A DNA stretch of 64,000 bases from Amia ocellicauda (lineage: Eukaryota > Chordata > Actinopteri > Amiiformes > Amiidae): NCBI RefSeq assembly GCF_036373705.1, contig NC_089864.1, positions 14,170,001 to 14,234,000 of the forward strand, given 5' to 3'. Positions 1 through 12,800 of the stretch are shown piece by piece; positions within the stretch are counted from its first letter, which is position 1, and each line of letters begins with the position of its first letter. The notes beneath the pieces were generated by a model. That model worked only from the letters and a program-made list of their open reading frames with translations. It made no database searches and had not been told where the DNA came from. The position numbers and the translations under genes are program-made.

Positions 1-490
1 TTTCTTTTCTGCGCTTTTTCTTTTCTCCATTTCCTCCTATTTATTTTCTCTGATCTTTCTTTAAAAGTGTCTGCCAAGATTCCTGACTCATATAATTGCC
101 ATTCACAAATGAGTTTTCTTTCTGGAATCACCAGAGTTACTACCATTTGTAAATGCAGGGGGTAGCAGGCGTCTGGGGTAGTTGTGAGGGGGGAGGGAAG
201 TTGATGATAACAGCGACAAACAGTCTCCCTCTCCGGTTACAGCCGGGCAGCTCTCTGAAACACAGGGAGAGTGACTTCTGCAAGCCGAGGTGAAACCCGG
301 GGACACCTTGAGAGGTTTCCAGCAGGAGTTTTGAACAGTTCACTTAACACTTCATTAGGAAGGGATTTTGATACCAAACAGACAGAAAGCCTGCAGCATT
401 AGTGGTCTTGTAATGTAGCTGACATGTAATTCTAGCCACTAATTAAATCTCAAGCAAGCTAAGCCTCCCTGTGTGTGTGTCTGTGTGCAG
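1..490 (+). other. wif1: intron of wif1 upstream of the EGF exon
   Basis: I see no EGF-type cysteine pattern or other coding exon here. The stretch ends in a polypyrimidine/GT-rich tract and the CAG acceptor at 488-490 used by the next exon. Earlier wif1 exons must lie to the left of the window. Confidence 0.6.
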
Positions 491-1469
491 CTGTCTGTGA
501 GCCGGGCTGTGGGACACATGGAACCTGCACAGAACCAAATAAATGCCAATGCAAAGAGGGCTGGCACGGACGACACTGTAACAAAAGTAAGTGAGAAGCG
601 AGATCTGAGCAGCCAGTTCTGCCTCTTTCCCAAGCTTTCTGTGTTAATTGTGACCTGTAAAACTATAAGTGTATGTAATCTCCCGTAACATGATATTCCT
701 GTGTATTAGTTCTGCCGCATTGACTGTGTGGAATGTGACATAAAAGACAAATTATTGGTATGGTCGCCAAATGTTGGGTTTCAATTGCATCCCCCACCTC
801 CTCCTCACCGCCGCCACCACCGCCGCCACCGCCGCCACCACCCCCACTGTCCCTTTCTGCCGGCTGCAATTATGACATTAAAGAGGAACCACAAATGCTA
901 GTAATGCCCATCATCTTGGGGGGGAAGGAAAGGATCACATGCGAGCATGAGGGAGATTTCAAAAGAACCCCTGCTCTGATCATGTTTGCTCATTTTGTTG
1001 ACTTCATTAGCAGTGAGCTTTGAGTTCCTTCCAGAGCAGAACAAAGATCTCAATTAAACCAACCAAAACAAGACTGGAGTCTTTCCTTTAAAGCTGCCGA
1101 GTCCCACAACCAACAACTATTAAATGCCCTGAAGTATGATACTGTTTTGTTCCAATTATTTCTTCCTCTGACGGTGACTCATTGGCAATGTGTATTATTC
1201 TTTAAACTTAGATCATCAGGCCTGACACCGCAAAAAAGAAACAAACCAAAATCACGATTGAAGGGCATTGACAGACATAGAATGAAATGGTATGGGCAGA
1301 CCACCCCTCTCACCACTACTCTTGGTCCTACTTGTTTTATTCAGGGTACCGAGTCAGCGTGATGAGTCCCCTGCGACCCACCAGCACCAAGCACAAGCAG
1401 CCCTCTGCCAAGGAGGCCAAGGAACCGGACGAGAGTAACAGCCCACCCGAAACCAATTACATCTTGTGA
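491..1469 (+). CDS. wif1: Wnt inhibitory factor 1, last two coding exons (partial gene)
   Basis: WIF1 is a secreted Wnt antagonist with a WIF domain, five EGF repeats and a short C-terminal tail. Two exons are visible, 491-586 and 1345-1469. The first is 96 bp and encodes the last EGF repeat, with the cysteine order [14 protein letters not shown] and GWHGRHCNK, followed by a GTAAGT donor. The second follows a TTCAG acceptor and joins in phase 1 (A|GG gives Arg). It encodes a basic, Pro/Ser-rich tail ending PPETNYIL and stop, close to the known WIF1 ending PPESNYIW. The residues just before the first Cys (P-V-C) also fit WIF1. Only the 3' end of the gene is in the window, so the signal peptide and WIF domain cannot be checked. 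Confidence 0.93.
791..848. repeat. CCG/CCA/CCT triplet tract
   Basis: Imperfect C-rich triplets within the last wif1 intron. Both strands give artefactual poly-Pro or poly-Gly reading frames here. No splice signals mark it as coding. Confidence 0.8.
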
Positions 1470-1961
1470 GCATCTTCACATTAACCTGTATATCCAATTC
1501 TTAGCCTTACTTATTTTAAGGTTCCAGATCCATTTCACTGTCATGTCTGTCGTGCATGACAGGTTGGGGTTCCTTTTATTTCTCTAATCATAACTTGCCT
1601 ATAAACTATACGGTGTGTATTTAAGAATAACTAGAGTTTGTATGCATAGATCTCTGGGTTATCCTTTTGCAGTCCAATGCAGTTTAAATTTGATCTCCAT
1701 ATTGGTAAATTGTTTAAAAGGCTGTTGGATATCTATATTTTATTACTTCTAAGGTTGATTTACATTCTCAAAAACACATTTAGAAGAATTGTTTTAAGTA
1801 ACAGATCACAAGTGGTCCCTTGCTTTCCACATAGATATTTAAATATAAACTGCATACAGCATAAGGCATGTTTAATCCAATATTAGGCTTGTGTTCAAAC
1901 TGTATTTTAGTTTGTTTGTTTAAAGCAAATTTTTCAATAATGTAAAATTATATAGTTTTCC

Positions 1962-1967
1962 AATAAA
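1962..1967 (+). promoter_or_regulatory. wif1: candidate wif1 polyadenylation signal
   Basis: An AATAAA lies about 490 bases after the wif1 stop codon, in AT-rich sequence. A 3' UTR of this length is plausible. Without transcript data the real cleavage site is not known. Confidence 0.4.
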
Positions 1968-1969
1968 AT

Positions 1970-4900
1970 AACTATTTTGTATTTAGATTCCTCAGTAAAC
2001 AAATCAATTAAATATGCAATCATAATGTTTTACATTATAACTTCTTTAAAAATCTTTTTTTATTCACCCAAAATTTAAACATTATTATACAGTATGTGTA
2101 TATTATTTTTTGTTTTGTTTTTGTTTTATAATTGAAAGTAAGAAATCAAAATGAGCCAAAGTGCTGCTTTCATATCCCATAATCCCCCTTATTCAGCTAA
2201 TGTGGACAACATGGAAGTACAGATTCTAGAACTCCTGTCTTTCTTCTGGATTTGAGCTCAAGTTCAAGTAAATACATAAATACATTTTATTATGTTTTTT
2301 GTTCTTCAAATCTCCAAGTAATTTCTTCCTTTCAGTTATGTGGACGTTTAGCCTTTCACTTGCCTTCCTCAAATACCTTATGAGCTTTAACCACTGTCAC
2401 CCTTGGCCTTAATGCAGCCCACATGATCAAGACTTTCTGTAACCCCATGCAGTTGTTCCGACTTCAATTCCAGTGTCAGCTCCAGTTTATCAGCATCCCA
2501 TCAGCATCCCATCTTTGCATAGCCTCCCCTGTCATACTGATTCACTGCTGTCTGACCATAGATTATACAGTTGTATTCAATTATTTCACCTAACATCTTG
2601 TGTTACAGTATGAACAGAATTCATTTGAAACTGTCGGGACAATATTCCATATTAGGATAGCCCTGAGAAGTCTTTTTTTTCCAGTGTTATTGCTGTGTTT
2701 CATACAGTAAAAATCAACTTACAATTACAATCTATACAATAATATTCTCATTGATCACATATCTGTCCCAGTTACAATCATTCTCTATCACTTAACAAAC
2801 GTCTGTTATTGACAGCTAAATATTATTTAAATACTGAACGAGTACTGGACAAGTGGTACAAAGGAAGCAATGTTTTCTTTGGTTTAGTAGATAATGAACA
2901 GTTTATGGTTTGTGGTTTGATAATGTTTCCCAATAATGTCAACCTTTAATAACCATTGGAAATAAGGATTTAATTGCTTCTTGTTTCACTTTGTGAACCA
3001 CATTCTTGTAATACTTTTAAAATGTATATTGTAGTGAAAGGGCTATATGAAACTGAATTGTATTTAGTCTCAAAATAAACACGTGAAAGTAGTTATAAGT
3101 GATATTAGTCTTTTCAATATATTCACATGAAATCTTTATAATAAATGATTATGACGTTACGGCTCTTGCTTACAAACTACATAATATATTGTAAACAAAA
3201 AGTACATTTCTTCTATTGTCTATTATGTATGTATTAATAAAAGTCTTTTTTGTTGTAAAAGTTATTTTCCTTTTTTGTTGTTGTTGTTTTTGGTTGAACA
3301 CATTAATTGAACCGAAATGTATACACTTAGGGCTAAAACTAAACTTTGACCCACCTGCTAACAGAAAACTACTCCTCTATACTCAATGGCGGCTTGTTTT
3401 GTAAGATACTTCTTACTTCCACTCATAAAAGTAATTGCTGTCAAGTTCATGCTTATACTTTGTTATTACTGGGCGGTTCAACGTTATGATTTAAGCCAGC
3501 ACTTACAACTAAAAATATTTATCACTTCACCCCATACTTTGTGAAAGTGAGTCTAATACGATGTATGACCGTTCCATTCTATCCATACTATTCAAGGGTA
3601 TTTCCACGAACACAGGCAGACTAAGACTGGTTATACTCTAGTGATGTAAGCCTTTAGTTTCACAAGATTTCTATCTGTATCAAAAAGCCAAATAAGGAAA
3701 ACGTGGTACATTTCTAAACAAGCTTCCATATAAACACAAATAAATCTGTGTTAAATGTAAATGAAATGTTTTATTTTTACCAGTCAAACACATCATTGCT
3801 TTATCCTTATTTGAACACATTTTAAAAGGGGCAGTAGCTCTGAGTGAGAGGGAGAACACAAGGTCACCGAATGCTTGAATAGCCAAGACCTCACAAAACA
3901 AGAGGAGGGGCTGTGTTAGCTCTGTGAAGTGGTGCATAGGAGCCGTGCATGTCGATGAAAAGCTTCCTTAGACATCACCTTTTATCTCTGGTAATGCTTT
4001 CTTCCTTGAGCTTAACAAAAGACTACGCTATGCAGCAGAAAAGAAAAAGTTTCCTAATGATGCATATAGGTTTACATTGGTCTTTGGGTGAGATGCAACC
4101 ATCACATCCCTTCAGAAGACCACCCACTTAGCCATGGCAGGGAGCAGGGCTGGGGGGGGGAAATGCTCAGTTTGCATCTCTTCCAACTGCACAGAAAACA
4201 TCTACGTCTCCCAGTTGAAAAGTAGGCAGCTGGATTTGTTTAGCTTGAAAAGTGCTGCTGTGGTCTACTCCAGCGTAACATTCAGAAATCCTTATCTCTG
4301 CATATCGCCGTGTATCTGCAAGTAGTTTATTGCTTCTTTGTAGGTGAGGAGATAAGAAGAAAGTCTGTTTTTAAGAAGGAAGTTTTGCTTATCAGAGACG
4401 CCCAACTTATCAGTTAAAGCTGAGGATAAGAGTGAAGGCATAAATAACAATATCCTCTTCCCCATTTATCATCTGTTTTGCTTCCCAACGTTGATATGTA
4501 AAATGCTGATGTAAAAAAGACGTCATTTAGTACTGCATTCCAGAAAAATGCTTTATTTTTATTTTTTTAAAGTAGAAAGTAAAAGTGCAAATGTCCTTGT
4601 GAATCTTTTCAGGCTGTGGAGACATTAAGACATGATTTGTACGGGTATTGATTTACAACATCTGTAACTCAAATTTTTCTTAATTAATGATGAAATTGTA
4701 TATTAACTCTTACAGACATGTATCCTATATATTTGTTTTCATTGTCAGAGGCTACTTTCTCCTACTTACCAACAAGGTTGTACTTTGGGATTCTTGTGTA
4801 TGCCAAGGCTGTAATTCAATTTGGTCTAAGTGTTAGTGTCTAGACATATAAAAAATGCCCCTCTCCTGTGTGTGTATATATATATATATATATAATTAAC

Positions 4901-7900
4901 CTTTTGGAGTAAAAAAAAAGAATATAAACTTTTGGAACAGCCCGTCAGGAAACAGTTATGTTTGCCATTCCTCGGGTAAAAGAACAAACTGGAAATGAAA
5001 TGTAAAGGCGAGCTTCTCACTGTGCAGTTTGCTAGAGAGTGATCTTTGCTGGGGATGATTTAGCCTCTCGCTCTGGGCCGGAGTCTAGGGGGTCACTGCA
5101 CTTTGGCACAGTGCCTTAATGTGTTGACACACCATGCTGGCATGTCAATGACGATAACACACTGTGAAAAGCATATGTGTTGGTTTCCTGCCTGCGAGAG
5201 CTGAACATTAGATCATAATTTTAAAAAGAAAGGCTTTATTAAACAGCTTTATCCTTGAAGGGGAAATTGTCTTGTTAATTGCAAAGTTGCGCAAGCATTA
5301 TGTAAGTACTGGTTTGGTTTTCAGATAACATTGAAGTAAACTGCTTAAAATAAGTGTTTTCTGTTGAAAAAAAATATTTTTAAAATGTACACATTTTACA
5401 CTGAGCTTCTCTGAAACATTCAAGAATATATAATGAGGCTCTGCCCAAACAAAGTATGACCATGTGAGCTCTAACAAACTACCCTTGGTGACATCTTAAT
5501 TTGGAAAGAATTTCGAGCCAAACACAGCCTGAGCAAAGACATTGCAGGGCTGACATGAGCGTGATAGAAGAAACGGCTTCCAACAGTCTCTAAATAAAGT
5601 GCTCTGAAGAAAATCTTACCCAAGTTTAACCAAAGGAATACATTTCATCTAAATTAATCCACATTGAAGACACATAGACACACATCACGACATTCATTAA
5701 TTTCAACTCTGAAATATTTTTGTATCTCCTTGCCGTGTTTAATTCCTTAGTATGACACTGTGTGATAATCGCAGTTTGTCAGGACTGCATTAGAGGCCGA
5801 ACAAGAGCGTCTCCACACATTACTGTACCACAGAATATGTTTTATAACAGAGAAAAATCAAGAATTAAATAAGGGGAGAAAGAGGTAAATTAAAACACAC
5901 AGTTATTAGAAGCAGTCTTTGAAGTCTAGGAACACACATTTTCCAATGCAAAATCACTAGCAACGGATTTTAAGGAACTGTCACACCCAGGGTCTTTATT
6001 TTGCTCCTGACACTGGAATTTCAGCCATTTACAGTATGGAAAGTTTGGACTGGCTGCCTGTTTGAAGTAGCTGGAGGTACTTCAAAGTGAGGAGATTAAA
6101 GAGTGTTGTTGAAGGAACATAGCCGCTGCGATGTCTGCATTAGAGGGATGAAGGAAAGACAAAGACACTTTCTGTGTTGTCATTACAAGCTCTGTGCAAC
6201 TCAGCAATGAACAGCACTATCAGTAGTTTTACCGACACTTGACAGCGACCGTAAATTAGTGGAAACTATCAGATTTGTAAAAATGTTAGTTTCTAATTAA
6301 TTATTATTATTATTTTAATGATTATTTATTTTATTTTACTTTCATTTGCAGCCATAAATTCATGTCAGGTTGTGTTATGGCACTTGGCTGCAGTTTCCCC
6401 ACAGCAATAAAAAGCCTCAGACCTTGGCGTGTGTGTTATGTCAGACTTTCCTGTTTACTGTGACTTCAAAGCCGTCTCTCCAGTACTGTTTACCGACTCA
6501 GACTCATGCGGTTGCTAATGAATGTTCAAACTGGTTTTCTACATGCATGAATATTGGAAACCGTGCTTCTCGTTATGTGATTTTGGCCTGCAGTTCATAC
6601 TAAATATAAATTAAAATGCGATCATGTACAAGTTTGTTATTTGCGATGCATGGGTAAGTCAACATTTTGATTTAGTCTTGGCCTTTTATTACGATGATGA
6701 TGATTATGATTATTAATAGTAATAAATGAGCAATCTTCAGATGGTGCCACACCTAAATGTTTTTAATTTTATTTCTTTCATGGGCTTTAATTGCATTTGG
6801 TTATGTACACTTCTGTCACAGTGCTTTTAAAATGGCCTTCCCCATTAGGTTGACTTATTTATTTCCTGTTACGTCATTGTAAATCTCCATTGAAAACTAC
6901 AAGGTTATTTCTCATCTAATTAACCTAAATGAATCACCAGCTACAAAATGACAGGGAAACCATTCACCGGGCCCTTTTATTTACATGTCATCAGTTCAAT
7001 TTAAAACACATGCCTCTGTCCCTTTAGCCTTCCTTACTACTGTCTACTCTCTTTGAGGGTTTAAAGACCTCAGTCAGAGCTCACTAACGTGTATTTTGTT
7101 ACCTAGTAGTGTGTCTGACTTCACACATTTCTTTAAATCCTGCATTTCAATCTCATGATTCCTCTCGTTCCTGTTCTGTTTATGATCCATAAAGTCAGTC
7201 CTGACAAATAAGTCACACAATCTGTGGGCATGGAAAAGCAAATGTTTACCCTCCAAAGGCACTGCTGAGACTGAGCCCAGCAGTACTGTAGGTGTGGTGT
7301 AACCACAGCAATGCACATCTTTCACAAACCTTTCCTCCGCCATGCCAATCGCCTGGAGCGGGAAAGTCACTGGGGACCCCTACTTTTTTCTTTCTTTTTT
7401 TTTCTTTTCTTGGTTTTGTTTAAATATCCTTGAGATTCCAGACATTTCTGGAAACCATTAAGATGGAATATAAAAATAGGCGGACAGGCATTCCTACAAA
7501 GGAGCAGCAGGTCTGGAGTTTATGAATTCCTCCCCAGTTCATTTACAAGGCGGCATGCAGAGGTCAGGAAGCGTTATACTGCGTGTTTGGAGACACGGGT
7601 CAACTCCGAGCCCACTAACAAAGTGTCTCCCTTGGCCGGCGCTGGGCAGGGCAAAGCCAACGAGCCGCATTCAGAGACACTGAGAAACACACGGCAGCAT
7701 AAATTACAGGGCAATCATTAACAAATGTGTCATTGCTATATAGTTCTACATGAATAGGTTTGTTGTTATGCATTTATAAATGGCAGTTTCTCATGTTTAG
7801 ACATTAGTTCATGTTTAATGTCAATTTAAGTGTAATAACTATGATTCCTGTGTTTTATTTCTACTGCTTTATTTCTACTATTGAGCTGGGGAGCAGCTGT

Positions 7901-9155
7901 GATGACAGCTTTTTGATAGCGCTGAATAATTAACCCCAGCTTTGCTCTGGGCAGATTTAATCAGCCCCGTTTCCTGATTGTAACTGGGTGGAGGCAATCA
8001 ACTCCTTTCTACTGAATCTGAGACCTTCAAATTGAAACCAGTGGACCTTCGCGTTAGAGAGATGGAGACGGGTCAGAAACCAAGCACAATTCAAAGCTGC
8101 CAAATTTTTTGGTTTGCTTTGCATTTTGTGGTTCCAAAGGTAAATTGAAATCACTTCCAAACAAGTTCCTACAGACATGTTTACTGTCAGAAGAAATAGC
8201 AGTAACATTATTACTATACAGTAGGCTGGTATGCAAATCAATCATCTGTCACTTGTTGACTTTGAAACAGGCTTTTATATAATTTAGCATTGCATAGGGA
8301 CATTTCAGTGTCAGTGTTTTAAAACTACCCCCAAAAAACAAATACAAACAAACTTCAGTATCAACACTGCAGTGCTGTTCTTCAGCACAACACCACATTG
8401 CCACACACAAACACACTGGAAGTTCAAAATGTTGTTGTTTCTTTTTCATATTGTTAGATACAGAGGCCTTTCTATTATTTTATCACTTTAATCGATTACA
8501 AATATGCCCAGACTCTGAAAAATACTTGTATTGCTTCTTCATTTTCAGGTCATTGATACAAGGTCATTTGCAAGCGAACCAGAATTGAGAAGCTGTGTCA
8601 GAAGGTTGCATGCCTCAGTAAACGACTTGTGCTGTGTTGTTACCTGGACACTCTTCATATTTTTGCCTGGGGTGTTTCAGTTCAGCAGGCACACATGGCA
8701 GACAGAGACCAAGTGGAAACCTAAACAGCCACACCAACAATTATTTTTACAGTGTGGCAGCATATAAACAGCCCCCTTCTGGGCTGGGAGATCACCTAGC
8801 AACATGGGGTCCCCTGGAGCCTCAGTCTCCACAGAAAGAATAAAAACAAAAATACTTCCGAAAGAATTTCAAAAACGTGTTGGCGGTATAAACAGACTCC
8901 CTGGCTTTAGATCTAATAGTTTGTATCTTTTTTTCTTAAGGTAAGGCATTTTTTTTCCTTTTTCTGCTGGCCACCAAAGTGGAAGGAGAAACTTACATTT
9001 AAAAAGATCTGTTTTCTCCATGACATGGCTCTTCAAAATAAACATCACATTTCCACTATCAACTCAGGTTATTTTGCTTTAGTCTGATCATTTAATGAAG
9101 CAATGCAGCATGAACCATTAAACTGGGTAAAATAAATAACAACTGCTTAGAATTT
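1970..9155. other. non-coding DNA downstream of wif1
   Basis: No gene is recognised. The sequence is AT-rich with a short TA microsatellite near 4875-4893. Stretches around 5040-5300, 5720-5850, 6060-6260, 7480-7700 and 7880-7990 are less AT-rich and contain homeodomain-type cores (TAATTA) and E-box-like motifs, which suggests possible enhancers. That is an inference from composition only. Short open frames here lack splice signals and family resemblance. Confidence 0.35.
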
Positions 9156-9449
9156 GGGCAGCATGATGGTGCGGTGGTTAGCGCTGCTGCCTCACAGCTC
9201 TGGTATCCTGGGTTCAAGTCCTGGCCCAGGGGGATTGTCTGTGTGGAGTTCGCATGTTCTCCCTGTGTCCGTGTGAGTTTTCTTCTGCCACTCTGGTTTC
9301 CTCCCACTGTCCAAAGACATGCAGGTTAAGTTGATTGGTCTCTCTAAATTGTGTGTTGCCCAGCAATGGACTGGTGTATTCCTGATCCTATGCCTGCTGG
9401 GATCAGCTCTGGCTTCCACTCATCAGGATAAGCAGTTTTGAAGATGGAT
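9156..9449 (+). repeat. tRNA-derived SINE
   Basis: The 5' part looks like a tRNA promoter: an A-box-like GTGGTTAGCGC stretch, then the B-box GGTTCAAGTCC about 40 bases later. After this comes the conserved fish SINE body (GTTCTCCCTGTGTCCGTGTG, then TCCAAAGACATGCAGGTTAA) and a LINE-type tail with GGATAAGCAG. It has diverged and is probably inactive. It is not a true tRNA gene, because no cloverleaf or acceptor stem is evident. Confidence 0.75.
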
Positions 9450-9616
9450 TCTTAGAATTATTTTTTTATTCTTGTTCTACTGGAGTCTAAAAGAAATAGC
9501 AATTATTAATTTAAACCTGCAGTATGCATGTTTCCAATTAAGAGAGCAAAATTAAACCTGCTATTATGAAAGGAAAACCGGCATTCAAAATTATAAATGT
9601 CTAAATAATATTTATA

Positions 9617-9652
<36 letters not shown>
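9617..9652. repeat. (TA)n microsatellite
   Basis: An almost perfect run of about 18 TA dinucleotides in intergenic DNA. Confidence 0.9.
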
Positions 9653-9656
<4 letters not shown>

Positions 9657-9778
9657 TGTGTGTCTGTCTTCCCATAGTAGCTCAAGTTTCCAAATTGTTC
9701 ATTTCAAATACATTTTTTCTTTAGAAACAGACTGGTTTTATGAGATTTTGTACCAGGGCATGGTTTGAATCAATTTAT

Positions 9779-9802
9779 TTGTGTGTGTGTGTGTGTGTGT
9801 GT
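9779..9802. repeat. (GT)n microsatellite
   Basis: About 12 GT units, close to the TA tract. Confidence 0.9.
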
Positions 9803-12800
9803 CTGTTTTGAAAATATTGCCTATGAATCAGAAGTTGCCAAGCTGTGTTAAACTGTTAACACTATTGTATGTGTAATCAAGCCTACCTGCAATTATGGTC
9901 ATGCATTTTGCAACAGTCTTGCATTGTCTGCAATGGTAAGGTGATGCACAATATTTTGCTATTGCTCCAGGATACAAATGTATAGATACAACTCAAGCAA
10001 ATGAAACACAATGAATCGTTTGAGCTGTTGCCTTCCCTGAACTTATGTCTCATTTTTTACAAACAAAGCCCACAAAAATAAACACAAAGAAATGCATAAA
10101 AAACACCACAGAAGGCAAGGAAAAACTCTACTGGACTACCATATCCTGTTACTTTTTGTCATTATTTATTGGTGAGATGTGGAGTTCTGGAGCCCTGACA
10201 TAATCAAAACAAACCATATTGTTCTGCATGAATGTTAACAAAAACAAGCCTCCTTTAGTGGATGTATGAATGTTTAATGGATTAGATAGAGATGTGACTA
10301 TTTAAAAAGAAGGCACCCAAGCATAAAATGAAAGATATACCAAGGATGTTTGTTTTACTCCATGTTTTGCAGAGGAGAATGGAGTGTTTTTCCGTCCATA
10401 CCATGGCACCCACAGTACTGGGATAGGAAAAATAATCCGCTATTGTAAAAACAAGTTTTCTGGTCCTGTGGTCAAAGGAACAAGCATTGCATAATCTGAG
10501 TGTGGCCACTTTCAGCCTCCAAGGAGTGGAGCTACTGCGGTACAGGCTTGAGGCGAACAAAAGGACCAGGCCTTCCAGTTCACTGAAGAGGGAGCTATTA
10601 TTAAACCATCATTAGGAACAGGGAAAAGGCTAAGCAATCAAAGGAGAGCAAGACATCAAAGGGAAATGTTTAAAACAAAGTATGTTCATCAGTGATACAG
10701 AATGACCTTGCCTGCATACATTATAGAGTATTTTAGAGTTGATTGAAGTGGTTTGAACTGGTTGCTTGGTACTGAACAACAACTGGAAACATTTACCGGT
10801 TTAAAATGAACATTTGTGGTGGATTTTGGTTAATCGTTTGTCAGATTACCTGGTAGCTTTTAAATGTGTCCATGAGTGGCTTCTGTTGACCATTTTCCAA
10901 TATTTATTGAAAACAATATATACAGGTTTTACATATTATAGTGTAGCCTGGAGTACAGTTTGTATTACCACCAGGGGGAGCTGTTTTAATTTAGGGGAAG
11001 ATATTATTGTACCCTCTATTTGTGAACATCCAGAGGTCAACGGTTAATGTTTTGTTCCTGGTATGAAGGCTGGATGCCTGGCTTGAGGTGACTGCATGTA
11101 CGGAAAGAAAGAAAGGAACAATAAAACTGTGACTGATCACCCGCAAAATCCAGTTGTTGAATTCTATTAATTTATCCACCAAAACATAAAAAAGCACAAC
11201 GCAAAGTCATTCACTCCTACGACACTCTGTAGGGCCTAGTAATTATATTAAGCGAGTGCTGTATGTAAATAATCGTATCAGTTGCCTGCCTGTAGTATCA
11301 GTAGGGCTATGTGAAGTGGTCTGACAATAGCTATGGTTGTAAACCAAATCATGTTGGTTGCTCCATGACACATTGGCACTTTTTAATGGTCATCTTCATT
11401 ATCAAGTGTATAAAATATGTTCATGTAGGTATGATTTTTCTTACCACTGGAAGCATAACTGTCCCATGAAGTGCCAGAGTACTGACATTTATTACTTGAT
11501 TATTGTTGTTTTCACGGATTGTTTTTGTTGATTCACATTTTTTTCTTTTGCTGCCTTTGTTTGAGCTCACACGACACACAGCGGCATTGATTCGGGCGTT
11601 TCCATCTGGCAAACCCATTATGCACCTGTTTCTCTCCATGCCTAAATTGAGGATCCTTCCTGTAAAGACCCAATGGAGAAGCTGCAGATTTACAGGTGGT
11701 GATGCAGAGCAAACAGCAGGTAAAGAAGTGGAACAGTTTTTGTTTTGTTAGATTGATTGAGTTAGATACTGATGAAAGAAGAAACCAAGAATGAGCCATG
11801 TAAGGAAAAGAAGCTGAATGAGGAAACAGAGTTGTTTTTGTGGAGCCACAAACTTACCTGTGCTGACTCTTGAGACCATCTGTTCTCGCCCCTTTGAGTT
11901 TAGTGTGTCTTCGCCTGGTGGAACCGCTGGGGGTCCTGGAGGACGGAAGCCCACTGGACTGAGACTACCTGTTGCACTTTGAGGAGCTCGTGCCCTCAAA
12001 AGGGTTTTAGCTAGTGTTTTATTTGCCAATTTATTTTTTAATTGAAGCAGAGCGTTTCTGGATTTGTTAGTTTTTTTCGCCTTTTTTTCCCCAGGGCCTA
12101 TAGCATTGCAAACTTTGTGTCCTGCATGCTTATGGTAAAGCTAGTCTGTACAATGTGTAAAAGAGAATACGTTTTCACTTTCCTGAGTCTGTGGTGTATG
12201 TCCTGGGATTCCGACTGAACCTGAACAGGGTTATTTATATTACTAAAGAGTGACTTGAAAATACTGTCCTTACGGCAATATAGAAATGCAGTAATTGCTG
12301 TAACTAGTATTGTACTTTAAATCCTAAAGGTTAGAAGTACAGAGGCTGTTTCCTTCACATTGTTTCTCTTCATTGACAAATCAAAATGACTTTTCTCATT
12401 GTTCCTTAAAATCGGCTGGAGGCCAACCAACATTTTGCGAATTGTAAACTTCTATAGTCTTTTGCTGCCTCTTATTTAGTTTTAAAAACATTAAATAAAC
12501 AATAGGCCTTTTCATCAGCAGATACTTTCTCAGTGAGAACGTAATAGGGAAACAGAGACACAATCTTCCATTGCATTCCACTTCATCCCAAGACCACATT
12601 ACGCACATCCAAATTGTCTTAAGTGACATGGCTCCCAGATCCCCTTGCATCATTAATCAGCTCCATCCCACGAGGAACCTCACCACATTGAGCACAAACA
12701 GCAGTCTGCCACAGAGCCCACACCATAACACATTCACACAGTGCGCTCCATGCTTTGTCTTGAAGCCCAACCCCCAAACAACTGGAAGACAAATCGGTTA

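Noticed and set aside
663-869. Poly-Gly/poly-Pro open frames on both strands
   Set aside because: They are translations of the CCN triplet tract in a wif1 intron, without splice or start support.
9156-9300. Possible tRNA gene
   Set aside because: The A- and B-box-like motifs belong to a SINE. No complete cloverleaf is visible.
10282-10560. 92-codon - strand frame
   Set aside because: No domain, no splice support and no similarity that I recognise. It is probably chance within non-repetitive intergenic DNA.
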